Source of the DNA: Hymenobacter gelipurpurascens
GTDB taxonomy: Bacteria > Bacteroidota > Bacteroidia > Cytophagales > Hymenobacteraceae
Reading direction: 5' to 3'
DNA: 64,000 nucleotides
NCBI RefSeq assembly: GCF_900187375.1
Contig: NZ_FYEW01000001.1
Location: forward strand, 2,666,001-2,730,000
The notes under the pieces are model-generated. The model had not been told where the DNA came from and searched no databases. It saw only the letters and a list, made by a program, of their open reading frames with translations. Of this stretch, positions 56,301-64,000 are shown piece after piece (position 1 is the stretch's first letter; the number at the start of each line of letters is the position of its first letter). The translations under genes and the position numbers were made by a program.

Positions 56301-56973
56301 CGAGAAAATGAAGCGTTTCCTCAAGTTTGAGCTGAACTCTTACCTGACGGGCCGGACGATGGAGCGCAAAAAGGAAGTGCCGTTGTACCTGGTAGAAAAC
56401 CAGCCCTACATTCATTACCGCAAAGGCTCTTTGGTGATGTATGCCCTGCAGGACTACCTCGGCGAAGCGGCCGTGAACGACGCCCTGAAGGAGTACCACG
56501 ACAAGGTGGCCTACCAGCGCCCACCGTTCACCAACTCCGTAGAGTTTGTGGACGTGATGCGTAAGCACACCCCTGACTCCTTGCAGTACGTCGTGACGGA
56601 CCTGTTTGAGCGCATCACGCTTTATGAGAACAAGGTAGATTCGGCTACCTACCGCAAGCTCCCGAACGGCCAGTACCGCGTGCAGTTCACCGTGGACACG
56701 AAAAAGCTTTACGCCGACTCGCTGGGCAACGAAACTGCCGACTTGAAAGCCCGCGACTTTATTGATGTGGGTGTGATGGGCCGCAAAAAAATTAACGGAA
56801 AGTCGCAGACGGTGCCGCTGCTGCTGCAAAAGCGCCGCCTCACGCCCGGCCGCAACCGCCTGGAATTCACCGTACCCGAGAAGCCCGACCGCGTCGGCAT
56901 CGACCCCTACAACAAGCTCATTGACCGCAACCCGAACGACAACGTGAAGGCCCCGGAAGAGAAGAAAGCGTAG
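53353..56973 (+). CDS. ABC transporter permease fused to M1-family peptidase
   Basis: 1206 residues from ATG 53353. The first ~590 residues hold about twelve membrane segments in two ABC-2-type blocks (MFREIFLFEIRYRLKRPATY starts the first; LGRLLRLEFFSTIRSVYFIG starts the second). A further membrane segment near 575-595 precedes a periplasmic region. The peptidase domain (about 660-1170) has the zinc motif H942-E-V-A-H946 and a glutamate at 966. The spacing is HExxH-x19-E, one residue more than in classical M1 enzymes. Such fusions are known in Bacteroidota, but the transported substrate is unknown. It may couple peptide export or import to trimming. Confidence 0.9.
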   Translation: MFREIFLFEIRYRLKRPATYIYFFLLTAMAFLLMLAVGGVFGANVTVGGGGGRVLANSPYQIMAILMVMSLFGSFITSSMMGTPVYRDFEHRTHCLYYTTPISKFGYLGGRFMGSFVVTVGIFLGAALGLWLATYWPTMLPAKLGPNHLATYLQPYLLIVIPNLFLTGAIFFTAATLSRSALAIYLGGVLFLVLYSISAGLRQNLDSETLKNLLDPLGSSAIDLTQRYWTVAERNTQLLPWNAYMLQNRLLWGGVGLLTLVACYFFFQFSFANKGASGLRPKAALGVVARPTSLQLPTVTPRFTPGLAWAQLGRLLRLEFFSTIRSVYFIGILGAGLLFLLISGLQVGKIYGTNTYPVTPVVVQLLVGTFALFQLIIITFYSGELVWRERDSNVNQIYDAMPMPSWVPFVAKLGALMLIQVLLLALVMLCGILLQTGMGYFRYELDVYVKYLFGFQLIDMLLLCVLAMLVQVIVNNKFMGHFIMILYYLFNIFKGQLGLEHNLYSYNSDPGVQYSAMNGFGHFVLPYFSFKFYWALFAVLLALASSLLWPRGTETRFSWRWQQFKSSFSPGLRVVAGVALLAFAGLGAYIFYNTNVLNTYSTTAQQQKLQAGYEKTYKRYAKRPQPRIVAVNLAVDMFPAERDIRYRGSYWLLNRSGQPIDSVQILSDGEADIKQLTLARPGKEVLHDKIDDLDFRIVRLTQPLQPGDSVQLNFDLAYTNPGFKNSGSNTSVVYNGTFVNNQQLPRIGYQEAYELGDDDVRKEQGLQPKPRMASVNDSAARMRNYISSDGDWIRFEAILSTSPDQIAIAPGYLQKEWTKDGRRYFHYKMDAPILNFYSFQSARYQVYKDHWNNIPIEIYYQPGHEYNLKRMATGVKKALAYYTTNFGPYQHRQVRILEFPGYNSFAQSFPNTIPFSESIGFVAHVDSLDPDDIDYPLYVTAHEVAHQWFGHQIVSGNVQGGTLMSETLSQYGALMVMKHIYGDEKMKRFLKFELNSYLTGRTMERKKEVPLYLVENQPYIHYRKGSLVMYALQDYLGEAAVNDALKEYHDKVAYQRPPFTNSVEFVDVMRKHTPDSLQYVVTDLFERITLYENKVDSATYRKLPNGQYRVQFTVDTKKLYADSLGNETADLKARDFIDVGVMGRKKINGKSQTVPLLLQKRRLTPGRNRLEFTVPEKPDRVGIDPYNKLIDRNPNDNVKAPEEKKA

Positions 56974-57017
56974 GCTTTTAGAGTGGCCTAGGGTTGTAAT
57001 CAATAACAAAAAAGAAC

Positions 57018-57108
57018 GTCATTCCGAGCTTGCCGAGGAATCTCGCGTGCTGATGTTGCGACTCTAACTCACGGCGCGAGCGAGATGTCTCGACAAGCTC
57101 GACATGAC
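57018..57108. repeat. Palindromic element, GTCAT...ATGAC family
   Basis: GTCATTCCGAGCTTGCCGAG at the left is a near inverted copy of CTCGACAAGCTCGACATGAC at the right, and ATCTCGC pairs with GCGAGAT further in. The ends resemble those of the elements at 19902-19991 and 23092-23255. Confidence 0.65.
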
Positions 57109-57144
57109 GGGCTTTAAGTATACTTGTCAAACAGGCCTAGAACC

Positions 57145-57175
57145 AAAGCCCAGCCCGCAACGGCTGGGCTTTTTG
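57145..57175 (+). terminator. Terminator after the permease/M1 fusion gene
   Basis: Perfect 11-bp stem (AAAGCCCAGCC at 57145-57155 with GGCTGGGCTTT at 57162-57172), 6-nt loop, then a T run. Confidence 0.85.
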
Positions 57176-57202
57176 GTGGGAAAAGGCCAACTACAGCTTT
57201 GC

Positions 57203-57210
57203 TACCTTTG
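57203..57210 (+). promoter_or_regulatory. Candidate -7 box (TACCTTTG) upstream of a secreted-protein gene
   Basis: Exact match to TAnnTTTG, 104 nt before the ATG at 57315. A TTTG at 57172-57175 is 27 bp away, farther than the usual spacing. Confidence 0.45.
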
Positions 57211-57314
57211 CGGCCAGAAACCCTGGCGGCGCTAGGCCACTAAAATTGGCCCGGAATCTGCAAAGGGCCTTCTCAACACTGCTTTTCTGCTATCCCGTCT
57301 GTCTTTTCCTGAAT

Positions 57315-57776
57315 ATGAAACGTATCGTTCTCTTCGCTGCTGCCCTGCTGGCTTTCTCCACCGCCCAGGCCCAGACGTCGCCTACCAAAGTCAAAACCAA
57401 ATCCAAGACGGCCAACGGCACGGAAGTGAAAACCAAGTCGGAGGGTGAGGCCGAGCCAGTTACGCTCAATGGCCCCATCAAGCGCGTAGAAACGCTCTCG
57501 GGCATCGATATTTTCCCGACTTCGGATGGGCAGCGCATCATGCTTAGCTTCACGCAGCAGTTCACCAAGCCTGGTACGCTGGTGATGACCAACTACAAAA
57601 AGATTCCCGTGTACACCACGGCTCTCGACCCACAGAACAACACCGGCGAGCCGGTAGATTTGGGCCGCATTCCGGCCGGCTCTTACCTGGTAGAAGCCAA
57701 AACCGGCAACTACGTGTACTGGAAGAAAGTCAACATCAAGTACCCTTCGCAGGCCGTTTCCAAGAAGCGTCGCTAG
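57315..57776 (+). CDS. Small secreted protein of unknown function
   Basis: 153 residues from ATG 57315. Signal peptide MKRIVLFAAALLAFSTAQAQ. Then a Lys/Thr-rich segment (SPTKVKTKSKTANGTEVK), followed by a beta-rich domain (about 65-145) with GIDIFPTSDGQRIMLSFTQQ and GSYLVEAKTGNYVYWKKVNI. No family recognised. It is followed by a hairpin terminator. Confidence 0.7.
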   Translation: MKRIVLFAAALLAFSTAQAQTSPTKVKTKSKTANGTEVKTKSEGEAEPVTLNGPIKRVETLSGIDIFPTSDGQRIMLSFTQQFTKPGTLVMTNYKKIPVYTTALDPQNNTGEPVDLGRIPAGSYLVEAKTGNYVYWKKVNIKYPSQAVSKKRR

Positions 57777-57796
57777 GCCACTCCTGGCACCTTTAT

Positions 57797-57831
57797 AGCT
57801 CCGAAATCGTCGTGGTTTCGGAGCTTTGCTT
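57797..57831 (+). terminator. Terminator after the secreted-protein gene
   Basis: Perfect 10-bp stem (AGCTCCGAAA at 57797-57806 with TTTCGGAGCT at 57816-57825), then TTGCTTT. Confidence 0.75.
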
Positions 57832-57899
57832 TATAGGCTACCTCTGGCATGGCCTAGCTGAGCGGCTTCTTTTATAGTTCTGTTTTGCTTTCTCTTTAT

Positions 57900-58466
57900 A
57901 TGAAAACTCCTTTTTCTTTCCTGCATTTTGCGCCGCTGTTGCTCGTATTGGGCGCTTTGCTGGCCTTTGCCGGCCCCAAGCTGAAGAAGACGGCCATCAC
58001 GAAAAACATTTCAGTGGGCGTGCCCGATGGGTTCCAGCCCCTCCCCGACGATGGTATTGCAGCTAAGTACCCGGCGCCGCGCAAGCCGCTGGCTGTGTTC
58101 AGCAACCCCAGCGGCCGCGTCGATTTCAGCGTGGCCCAGAAGCCTACCACCTTCACCAACCGCGACTATGCGCTGCTGCTGAAGATTTACAAGGCCAGCA
58201 TTCAGAACATGTATTCCAAAGTGCAGTTTCTGAAAGAAGACATCCGCACCGTGAATAAGCGCGATTTTATCATGCTGGAGTTCGTCTCGACGGTGACGGA
58301 TACCCGCCGTGGCAGCAACCTGCCCCCTATTCGCAAATACCAAATTGTGCAGTACGCCATCGAGGGCGACCAATTGTTTGTTTTCACCTTCGATGCTCCC
58401 GCCGAAGAGCAGCCCCAGTGGCAGCCTATTGCACAAGCCATCATGACGAGCATTGTGATGAAATAG
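57900..58466 (+). CDS. Small secreted protein of unknown function
   Basis: 188 residues from ATG 57900. The signal peptide is at about 1-24 (MKTPFSFLHFAPLLLVLGALLAFA cut in two; the hydrophobic core is PLLLVLGALLAFAG). The mature region has the arrangement GVPDGFQPLPDDGIAAKYPA, DFSVAQKPTTFTNRDYALLL and FIMLEFVSTVTDTRRGSNLP, reminiscent of DUF1795/PsbP-like folds, which is a guess from spacing. It ends in QPIAQAIMTSIVMK. Confidence 0.65.
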   Translation: MKTPFSFLHFAPLLLVLGALLAFAGPKLKKTAITKNISVGVPDGFQPLPDDGIAAKYPAPRKPLAVFSNPSGRVDFSVAQKPTTFTNRDYALLLKIYKASIQNMYSKVQFLKEDIRTVNKRDFIMLEFVSTVTDTRRGSNLPPIRKYQIVQYAIEGDQLFVFTFDAPAEEQPQWQPIAQAIMTSIVMK

Positions 58467-58485
58467 GCAGCTAAACGATGGATTG

Positions 58486-58530
58486 AAAAGAGCGGTAGCG
58501 CTGAGAAAGCTCAGGGCAACCGCTCTTTTG
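58486..58530 (+). terminator. Terminator after the secreted-protein gene
   Basis: AAAAGAGCGGT (58486-58496) pairs with ACCGCTCTTTT (58519-58529). A second small stem (CTGAG/CTCAG) lies in the loop. A T-rich run follows. Confidence 0.75.
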
Positions 58531-58576
58531 CTTTTCTATTTGTTTTGTATCTCGAGCCTCTCAAGTATTTGATTGT

Positions 58577-59023
58577 ATGACTCTTTCTCTGTATTCCGAC
58601 GAGCAGTATATGCGGGAAGCGCTCAAGCAGGCGCGCTACGCATTTGAAGAAGATGAAATTCCGATTGGCGCCGTGGTCGTGATGGATAAGCAGATCATTG
58701 CCCGGGCCTACAACCAAACCGAAAAGCTGCACGACGTGACGGCCCACGCCGAAATGCTGGCTATTACGGCGGCGGCCAACCACCTCGGCAATAAATACCT
58801 ACAGGAGTGCACGCTCTACGTCACGGTAGAGCCCTGCGTGATGTGTGCCGGTGCCACCGCCTGGGCCCAGCTGCGGCGCGTGGTGTACGGCACTGCGGAG
58901 CCGAAATTCGGGTTTCGGCGCCACGGAAACCTGCTACACCCCAAGGCGGAGCTTGTTACGGGCATCTTGGCGAATGAGTGTGGCGCCTTGATGCAGGATT
59001 TTTTTGCCCGGAAGCGGAGATAA
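58577..59023 (+). CDS. tadA: tRNA adenosine deaminase TadA-like nucleoside deaminase
   Basis: 148 residues. Zinc-dependent deaminase motif H57-A-E59 and P-C87-V-M-C90, with IPIGAVVVMDKQIIARAYNQ before and the TadA-type tail LVTGILANECGALMQDFFAR. TadA converts A34 to inosine in tRNA-Arg(ACG). Length and motifs fit TadA, but guanine deaminase relatives cannot be fully excluded. Confidence 0.88.
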   Translation: MTLSLYSDEQYMREALKQARYAFEEDEIPIGAVVVMDKQIIARAYNQTEKLHDVTAHAEMLAITAAANHLGNKYLQECTLYVTVEPCVMCAGATAWAQLRRVVYGTAEPKFGFRRHGNLLHPKAELVTGILANECGALMQDFFARKRR

Positions 59024-59169
59024 CGCACAATCGGCTACTTTTGGCCGCGTTCGTAACCCTAAGCCGGTTGCAGCGGTTATAACCTGACGTGCGCCACTGC
59101 CTCTGCTGAGGCAACTGGCCTACGGCAGGAAATTGTCTCCTCCCTTTCCACTTAAAACCTATACCAATC

Positions 59170-59778
59170 ATGGCTTTCGAACTGCCCCAACTACCCTACG
59201 CCTACGACGCTTTGGAACCGCACATTGATGCGCAGACCATGGAGATCCACCATACCAAGCACCACCAGGCCTACGTCACCAACCTGAACAACGCCATTGC
59301 TGGCACCGACATGGAAGGCAAGTCGCTGGAAGAGTTGATGCACAACATTGCGGCTGCCCCGGCGGCTGTGCGTAACAACGGCGGTGGCCACTGGAACCAC
59401 TCCCTGTTCTGGACTATTCTGGGCCCAAATGGTGGCGGTGAGCCCACCGGCGCAGTTGGCGAGGCTATTACGAAGGCCTTCGGTAGCTACGAGAAGTTCA
59501 AGGAAGAATTCACGAAAGCCGCCACCACGCGCTTCGGCTCGGGCTGGGCCTGGCTATGCAAGCAGGCCGATGGCTCGGTACAAATCTGCTCGACGCCTAA
59601 CCAAGACAACCCTTTGATGCCCGACACCGGCTGCAAAGGCACACCCGTGCTGGGCCTCGATGTGTGGGAGCACGCCTACTACCTCAAATATCAGAACCGC
59701 CGCCCCGATTATATCGCGGCCTTCTACAACCTCATCAACTGGGAGGAAGTAAATCGTCGTTTCTCTGAGGCTAGCTAA
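59170..59778 (+). CDS. Superoxide dismutase (Fe/Mn family)
   Basis: 202 residues. N-terminus [20 protein letters not shown]; metal ligands H27 (in MEIHHTKHH), a second in [11 protein letters not shown], and D and H in [13 protein letters not shown]. It lacks a signal peptide, so it is cytoplasmic. The choice between Fe and Mn cannot be made by eye. A terminator follows. Confidence 0.95.
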   Translation: MAFELPQLPYAYDALEPHIDAQTMEIHHTKHHQAYVTNLNNAIAGTDMEGKSLEELMHNIAAAPAAVRNNGGGHWNHSLFWTILGPNGGGEPTGAVGEAITKAFGSYEKFKEEFTKAATTRFGSGWAWLCKQADGSVQICSTPNQDNPLMPDTGCKGTPVLGLDVWEHAYYLKYQNRRPDYIAAFYNLINWEEVNRRFSEAS

Positions 59779-59805
59779 GCTTCTTCAGCAAATTAATTTT
59801 ATTAG

Positions 59806-59837
59806 AAAGCCCTTCTGCATTGTGCGGGAGGGCTTTT
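59806..59837 (+). terminator. Terminator after the superoxide dismutase gene
   Basis: AAAGCCCT (59806-59813) pairs with AGGGCTTT (59829-59836), then a T run. Confidence 0.75.
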
Positions 59838-59983
59838 TATTTATCAAAAATGGCCGCAACCTTCTCCCGCACTATCGGAGCATATGCATAGCATATCAGA
59901 CAAACTGGCCTACACCGCCGGAAAGATTTCCTGTATCTTTAGGTTCGAAATTCTGTCCCCCCACCTTTCCCAACCGAATTTGC

Positions 59984-61276
59984 ATGAGTACGAAGCTACG
60001 TCTCATTATTCTGAGCTTTTTACAGTTTTTTATCTGGGGCTCGTGGCTGATAACCATCGGAGCGTACTGGTTCCAGACCAAGCAGTGGTCGGGCGCTCAG
60101 TTCGGAGCCATTTTCTCCACCATGGGCATTGCTTCCATTTTTATGCCCTCGCTCATGGGCATCGTGGCCGATAAATGGATGAATGCCGAGAAGCTCTACG
60201 GGTTGCTGCATATTCTGGGTGGCCTAGTGCTCCTCACTATCCCGATGGTAGCCGACCCCGGCACGTTCTTCTGGGTGATTCTGCTGAACATGATCTTCTA
60301 CATGCCCACGCTGGCCCTCTCCATTGCCGTGTCGTACTCGGTGTTGAAGCGGGAAGGGTTTGATGTGGTCAAGGCTTACCCGCCCATCCGGGTGTGGGGC
60401 ACCATCGGCTTCATTGTGGCCATGTGGACGGTGAGCTTGCTGGGCTTCGAGAAATCGGCCAGCCAGTTTTACGTAGCGGCCGGCGCGGCCATCCTGCTAG
60501 GCCTGTACTCGTTCACGCTGCCCAAGTGCCCGCCTACTGCCAAAGACACCCCGAGCCGTTCCTTGGTAGATGTACTGGGCCTCAAGTCGTTTGCGTTGCT
60601 GCGCGACACCAAGATGCTGACGTTCTTCCTGTTCGCGCTGCTACTGGGCGCCGCGCTGCAGCTCACCAACGCCTACGGCGACACCTTCCTGCACGATTTC
60701 GATAAGGTGCCCGCTTACCAGGACACGTTTGCCGTGAAGTACCCGGCCATTATCATGTCCATCTCGCAGATTTCCGAGACGCTGTTTATTCTGGCTATTC
60801 CCTTCTTCCTGCGCCGTTTTGGCATTAAGCAGGTGATGCTGTTTAGCATGCTGGCCTGGGTACTGCGCTTCGGCCTACTGGCCTACGGCACCCCCGACAA
60901 CCCCGGCATCTGGCTGATTGTGCTGTCCTGCATCGTGTACGGTATGGCCTTCGACTTCTTCAATATCTCCGGTTCGCTGTTCGTCGAGACGCAGACCGCC
61001 TCCTCTATTCGAGCCAGTGCCCAGGGCTTGTTTATGATGATGACCAACGGATTCGGCGCCGTACTCGGCAGCTCCGTGAGTGGCCTAGTGATTGAGAAAT
61101 ACTTCACCGCCGCCGATGGCGTAACCAAGGATTGGCCTAGCATCTGGCTGGCGTTTGCGGCTTATGCGCTAGTTATTGCGGTGCTGTTTGTCATCCTTTT
61201 CAAGCATAAGCACACCACCGAGGAAGTAGTCGACGTGCAGCATGCCGAGCCTCTACTCTCCACGGAACAGGCCTAA
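59984..61276 (+). CDS. Nucleoside:proton symporter of the major facilitator superfamily
   Basis: 430 residues from ATG 59984 (MSTKLRLIILSFLQFFIWGS), with twelve hydrophobic segments. The N-terminal segment, FSTMGIASIFMPSLMGIVAD and SVLKREGFDVVKAYPPIRVW, GTIGFIVAMW match the NupG/Nuc_H_symport family. It probably imports nucleosides. The last residues (HKHTTEEVVDVQHAEPLLS) are a cytoplasmic tail. It faces ndk across a bidirectional terminator. Confidence 0.9.
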   Translation: MSTKLRLIILSFLQFFIWGSWLITIGAYWFQTKQWSGAQFGAIFSTMGIASIFMPSLMGIVADKWMNAEKLYGLLHILGGLVLLTIPMVADPGTFFWVILLNMIFYMPTLALSIAVSYSVLKREGFDVVKAYPPIRVWGTIGFIVAMWTVSLLGFEKSASQFYVAAGAAILLGLYSFTLPKCPPTAKDTPSRSLVDVLGLKSFALLRDTKMLTFFLFALLLGAALQLTNAYGDTFLHDFDKVPAYQDTFAVKYPAIIMSISQISETLFILAIPFFLRRFGIKQVMLFSMLAWVLRFGLLAYGTPDNPGIWLIVLSCIVYGMAFDFFNISGSLFVETQTASSIRASAQGLFMMMTNGFGAVLGSSVSGLVIEKYFTAADGVTKDWPSIWLAFAAYALVIAVLFVILFKHKHTTEEVVDVQHAEPLLSTEQA

Positions 61277-61290
61277 GCCACTCCTGCTTC

Positions 61291-61333
61291 AACAAAAAAG
61301 CCGCTCTGCACTAGGCAGAGCGGCTTTTTTGTT
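61291..61333. terminator. Bidirectional terminator between the nucleoside symporter gene and ndk
   Basis: Perfect 19-bp stem (61291-61309 with 61315-61333), 5-nt loop, A run left and T run right. Confidence 0.9.
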
Positions 61334-61357
61334 GCTTTAGTAGGCTAAGCGGAAAGC

Positions 61358-61777
61358 TTAGAATTGCTCGTCGGCGGCGAAGAAGAAGTCACCTTCAATC
61401 TTAGCATTTTCGTCGGAGTCAGAGCCGTGTACGGCGTTGGCTTCGATGCTCTTGGCGTATTTCTTCCGGATGGTGCCTTCAGCGGCCTGGGCGGGGTTGG
61501 TAGCGCCAATCAGGGTACGGAAGTCAGCCACCGCGTTGTCTTTCTCCAGGATAGCCGCTACGATGGGGCCCGATGACATGTACTTCACCAGGTCGCCGTA
61601 GAAGGGGCGCTCAGCGTGTACTTCGTAGAATTTGCCGGCGCGCTCAGCGCTCAACAGTACTTTTTTCAACGATACGATGCGGAAACCACCCTCTTCGATC
61701 ATGCTCAGGATACCACCGATGTGGTTTTCCTGGGTAGCGTCGGGCTTAATCATCGTGAACGTGCGGTTGGTGGCCAT
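61358..61777 (-). CDS. ndk: Nucleoside diphosphate kinase
   Basis: 139 residues. N-terminus [20 protein letters not shown]; catalytic histidine H117 in NAVHGSDS; the [14 protein letters not shown] segment [17 protein letters not shown]. It balances nucleoside triphosphate pools. A Bacteroidota -7 box lies 66 nt upstream on the minus strand. Confidence 0.97.
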   Translation of the reverse strand: MATNRTFTMIKPDATQENHIGGILSMIEEGGFRIVSLKKVLLSAERAGKFYEVHAERPFYGDLVKYMSSGPIVAAILEKDNAVADFRTLIGATNPAQAAEGTIRKKYAKSIEANAVHGSDSDENAKIEGDFFFAADEQF

Positions 61778-62151
61778 ATGAATGGGGCTAGAGTGAGGTT
61801 GGAATAAAATCGTGAAGGAGAAGCAAAGGGACTTTGCGGCCGCAAAAGTAGCCGTTTTATTTGGTGCAGTGAAGCTCCATTGGATTTGGAACTACTCAGC
61901 AGGTAGCTCAACCATGTGGAGTACCGGCTAAACTGCCTTCCCGATTGAACCTTCTGACGCTGCCGTTGCTTCTGCCTTTTATGCAAAAGATAACGCCCCT
62001 TACGGCTCCTAGGCCAGGGTGTTACGGAATCGGGAAGCAGTTAAACGCACCAATATGATGGGGCTTTTGTTGAAACCCAGATTATTTCCGACTTTTGCCG
62101 TCTTTGTACGCGGCCTAACCGACCGAATTTCAGTCACCTACCCCGTAGGCA
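61778..62151. other. Divergent intergenic region, 374 bp
   Basis: Contains the ndk -7 box (61843-61850, minus strand). On the other side GACTTTTG near 62091 is one base off the consensus for the DHH gene. No gene or repeat is seen in the remainder. Confidence 0.5.
61843..61850 (-). promoter_or_regulatory. Candidate -7 box (TACTTTTG) for ndk
   Basis: On the minus strand the sequence reads TACTTTTG, exact match to TAnnTTTG, 66 nt before the ndk start. No clear -33 TTTG is visible. Confidence 0.45.
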
Positions 62152-63195
62152 ATGTCCACAATATCTGAGCTGAAGGAGCTGCTGTCGCAGCCCCGTCAGG
62201 TTTTTATCACCACACACCACAAGCCCGATGCTGACGCCCTGGGCTCTTCGCTAGGCCTAGCGGGCTACCTTCGCAAGAAGGGCCACACCGTTACGGTCGT
62301 CACGCCCTCCGACTACCCCAGCTTTCTGGCCTGGATGCCCGGCAACGACGACGTAGTGGTGTACGAGCCGCGCAAGAACGATGCACAGGTGCGCGAAATC
62401 ATTGGTACGGCCGAGGTGCTGTTCTGTCTCGACTTCTCCTGTCTGGGCCGCATCAGCGAGCTGGGCGAGTACGTGCGGCAGGCCCCCGGCAAGAAAGTGC
62501 TCATCGACCACCACCAGGAGCCGGAGCACTTCGCCGACCTCGATTACTCCAACCCTAAAGCGGCGGCTACGGCCGAGCTGGTGTTTGAAGTTATCCGCGA
62601 CCTGGGCGACCAGGACCTGATTGACACGGGCATCGGGGAGTGCTTATACGCCGGCATCATGACGGATACGGGCTCGTTCCGCCACCCCAGCACCTCCCGC
62701 AATGTGCACCTGATTATTGCTGAGCTGCTCAATGCCGGTATTAACCTGAGTGATGTGCATCGCCGCATCTACGACTCACACTCAGAGGAACGCCTGCGCT
62801 TTCTGGGCTTTGTGCTGAAGGATAAGCTGGTAGTGCTGCGCGAGTATAATACGGCCTACATCGCCATTACGGCCGATGAGCTGCGCCAGTACCACTCCAA
62901 AACCGGCGACACCGAAGGCCTAGTAAACTTCGCCTTGAGCATTGAAGGCATTGTGTTCGCGGCGGTGTTCATTGACCGCGGGCAGGCTGTGAAGATTTCC
63001 TTCCGCTCCGTCGGCGACTTTTCGGTGAGCGAGTTTTCGCGCCGTAATTTCGACGGTGGCGGCCACCACAACGCGGCCGGCGGCATCAGCCATACTTCGC
63101 TTCCTACCACCGTAGACCGCTTCCTAGGCCTGTTGCCCGCCTATCAGACTGACTTGGTAGCGGCTCCATTGGCGGTTGGCCCTCCGTCGGCATAA
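62152..63195 (+). CDS. DHH-family phosphoesterase, NrnA-like
   Basis: 347 residues. The DHH motifs are HHKPDADALGSSLG (H22-H23, D26, D28), CLDFSC, LIDHHQEPE, and GIMTDTGSF; the DHHA1 domain ends with GGGHHNAAGG. This is the bifunctional oligoribonuclease / 3'-phosphoadenosine 5'-phosphate phosphatase (NrnA) type. It would degrade nano-RNA and recycle pAp. It is followed 49 bp later by the FKBP lipoprotein gene. Confidence 0.9.
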   Translation: MSTISELKELLSQPRQVFITTHHKPDADALGSSLGLAGYLRKKGHTVTVVTPSDYPSFLAWMPGNDDVVVYEPRKNDAQVREIIGTAEVLFCLDFSCLGRISELGEYVRQAPGKKVLIDHHQEPEHFADLDYSNPKAAATAELVFEVIRDLGDQDLIDTGIGECLYAGIMTDTGSFRHPSTSRNVHLIIAELLNAGINLSDVHRRIYDSHSEERLRFLGFVLKDKLVVLREYNTAYIAITADELRQYHSKTGDTEGLVNFALSIEGIVFAAVFIDRGQAVKISFRSVGDFSVSEFSRRNFDGGGHHNAAGGISHTSLPTTVDRFLGLLPAYQTDLVAAPLAVGPPSA

Positions 63196-63244
63196 TTCGG
63201 CGTAACTTGGCCGCACAGTTTGTTTTAACCCCCTAAACCCTTTC

Positions 63245-64000
63245 ATGCTCTTCCAACGCAACTTTCTGAGCCTGGCCCTCGCTGCCGGTGTTCTGGGCCT
63301 CGCTTCCTGTAACAAGGGCGCGGGCGACTTCGGTAAAACCAAGTCGGGCATCGAGTACAAAGTATTCAAAAACGAAGGAGGCAAGTACGACTCCCGCGAC
63401 ATCAACGCGGATGGCGATGCCACTTATAAAGACCGGATTGGTAAGATCATGGCCTTGCACGTGGAGTACCGCACCGGCAAAGATTCGGTGTTGTTCAACT
63501 CGCGCAAGCAGCAGATGGGCTTCCCGGTTCGCGTGCCCCTCGACACGGTGCGCAAAGTCCAGCGGGGTGGCCTAGAAGAAGCTATTTCGTTGTTGCAGCC
63601 CGGCGACTCGGCCGTGTTCCGCTTCAACGTAGACACCATCTTTGCCAAGTCGTTCCGCCAGCCAGTGCCGCCGTTCATGCAGAAAGCCGGCAAAACCATG
63701 ACCATGTTCGTGAAGGTGGATAAAATCCAGACCCGCGACGAGGCCATGGCCGATGTGCAGAAGATGCAGGGTGAGCAGCAGAAGAAAATGGAGGCCTACG
63801 CTGAGCAGCAGCTCAAGAAGGACGACGTGGTGCTGCAAGACTACATCAAGAAAAACAACCTGAAGGCCCAGAAAGACGCTTCCGGCGTGTACTACGTGGT
63901 TACGCAGCCTGGCTCGGGCGTGAAACCCAAGCAAGGCCAGATTGTATCGGTGAAGTACAAAGGCACCTTGCTGGATGGCAAAGTGTTCGATACTTCGGAG
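63245..64000 (+). CDS. FKBP-type peptidyl-prolyl isomerase lipoprotein (3' end cut off)
   Basis: Open from ATG 63245 to the window edge (252 codons). Lipoprotein signal with the lipobox LASC, Cys at 22. Residues ~30-155 are a charged beta-rich region common in Bacteroidota FKBP lipoproteins. A helical segment follows (DEAMADVQKMQGEQQKKMEA), and the FKBP domain begins near residue 225 (GSGVKPKQGQIVSVKYKGTL, then LDGKVFDTSE) and is cut by the window end. It acts at the outer membrane or periplasm in protein folding. Confidence 0.88.
   Translation, partial: MLFQRNFLSLALAAGVLGLASCNKGAGDFGKTKSGIEYKVFKNEGGKYDSRDINADGDATYKDRIGKIMALHVEYRTGKDSVLFNSRKQQMGFPVRVPLDTVRKVQRGGLEEAISLLQPGDSAVFRFNVDTIFAKSFRQPVPPFMQKAGKTMTMFVKVDKIQTRDEAMADVQKMQGEQQKKMEAYAEQQLKKDDVVLQDYIKKNNLKAQKDASGVYYVVTQPGSGVKPKQGQIVSVKYKGTLLDGKVFDTSE

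Larger units (their letters stand above)
56974..57314. other. Intergenic region with repeat, terminator and promoter, 341 bp
   Basis: In order: the palindromic element 57018-57108, the terminator 57145-57175 of the ABC/M1 gene, and the -7 box 57203-57210 of the next gene, leaving a leader of about 100 nt. No further gene is seen. Confidence 0.6.

Noticed and set aside
55756..57009. 417-codon open frame antisense to the permease/M1 fusion
   Set aside because: Antisense shadow of a strongly supported gene; residue content is that expected for a reversed GC-rich frame.
59822..59983. Longer N-terminus (54 extra residues) for the nucleoside symporter
   Set aside because: The extra part includes the terminator tail of the previous gene and is not membrane-like; ATG 59984 gives the family's usual start.

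Overview
The window comes from a member of the Bacteroidota, most likely a Hymenobacter-like Cytophagale. The evidence is a type IX secretion sorting domain on the large secreted protein at 3948-7388, Bacteroidota-type -7 boxes (TAnnTTTG) ahead of several genes with few visible Shine-Dalgarno sequences, a short NuoG and paired NuoE/NuoF typical of the phylum, an ABC permease fused to an M1 peptidase, many small secreted lipoproteins, and fairly high G+C with strong G/C third positions. I see no tRNA, rRNA, CRISPR array, insertion sequence or prophage. It reads as ordinary chromosome.

Layout. 1-3502 (minus): envelope genes and an ECF sigma / anti-sigma / DUF4097 / barrel-like cluster. 3948-12028 (plus): the T9SS cargo protein, a HupE/UreJ-type metal permease, a secreted M1 peptidase, two lipoproteins and a PH-domain protein. 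12167-14215 (minus): secreted S9 peptidase. 14446-21415: urease locus, with ureD (and a NagX/HGSNAT-like membrane acyltransferase) on plus and nickel permease, fused ureAB, ureC, ureF, ureG on minus; no ureE is visible. 21543-29579: type II NADH dehydrogenase, ArsR regulator, thioredoxin-like ferredoxin, YjjG-type nucleotidase, dNMP kinase-like protein, GH43 enzyme and proline-catabolism dehydrogenase PruA. 29880-45333: all fourteen subunits of complex I, in two blocks (nuoA-J, nuoK-N), separated by a strong terminator and an oppositely oriented sigma-factor/membrane-protein pair. 45415-52000 (mostly minus): DUF937-OmpA fusion, 3'-5' exonuclease, sdpR-sdpI pair, a secreted unknown and aspS. 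52214-64000: ABC ATPase plus permease/M1 fusion, small secreted unknowns, tadA, sod, nucleoside permease, ndk, a DHH phosphoesterase and a partial FKBP lipoprotein.

How the genes work together. Two NADH-oxidising systems are present: proton-pumping complex I and non-pumping NDH-2. PruA would feed NADH from proline breakdown to either. The urease genes form a nickel-uptake, structural and maturation set, with a second possible nickel permease 7 kb away.

The most unusual non-coding signals are (1) a very frequent TAGGCC(A) word that doubles into the palindrome GGCCTAGGCC at eight places, in genes and between them; (2) several families of 80-165 bp imperfect palindromes between genes, four of them inside the complex I gene blocks; (3) -7 boxes lying only 4-6 nt before start codons, suggesting leaderless mRNAs; and (4) a possible small transcription unit at about 47950-48215. 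I found no clear new multi-gene defence or biosynthetic system.
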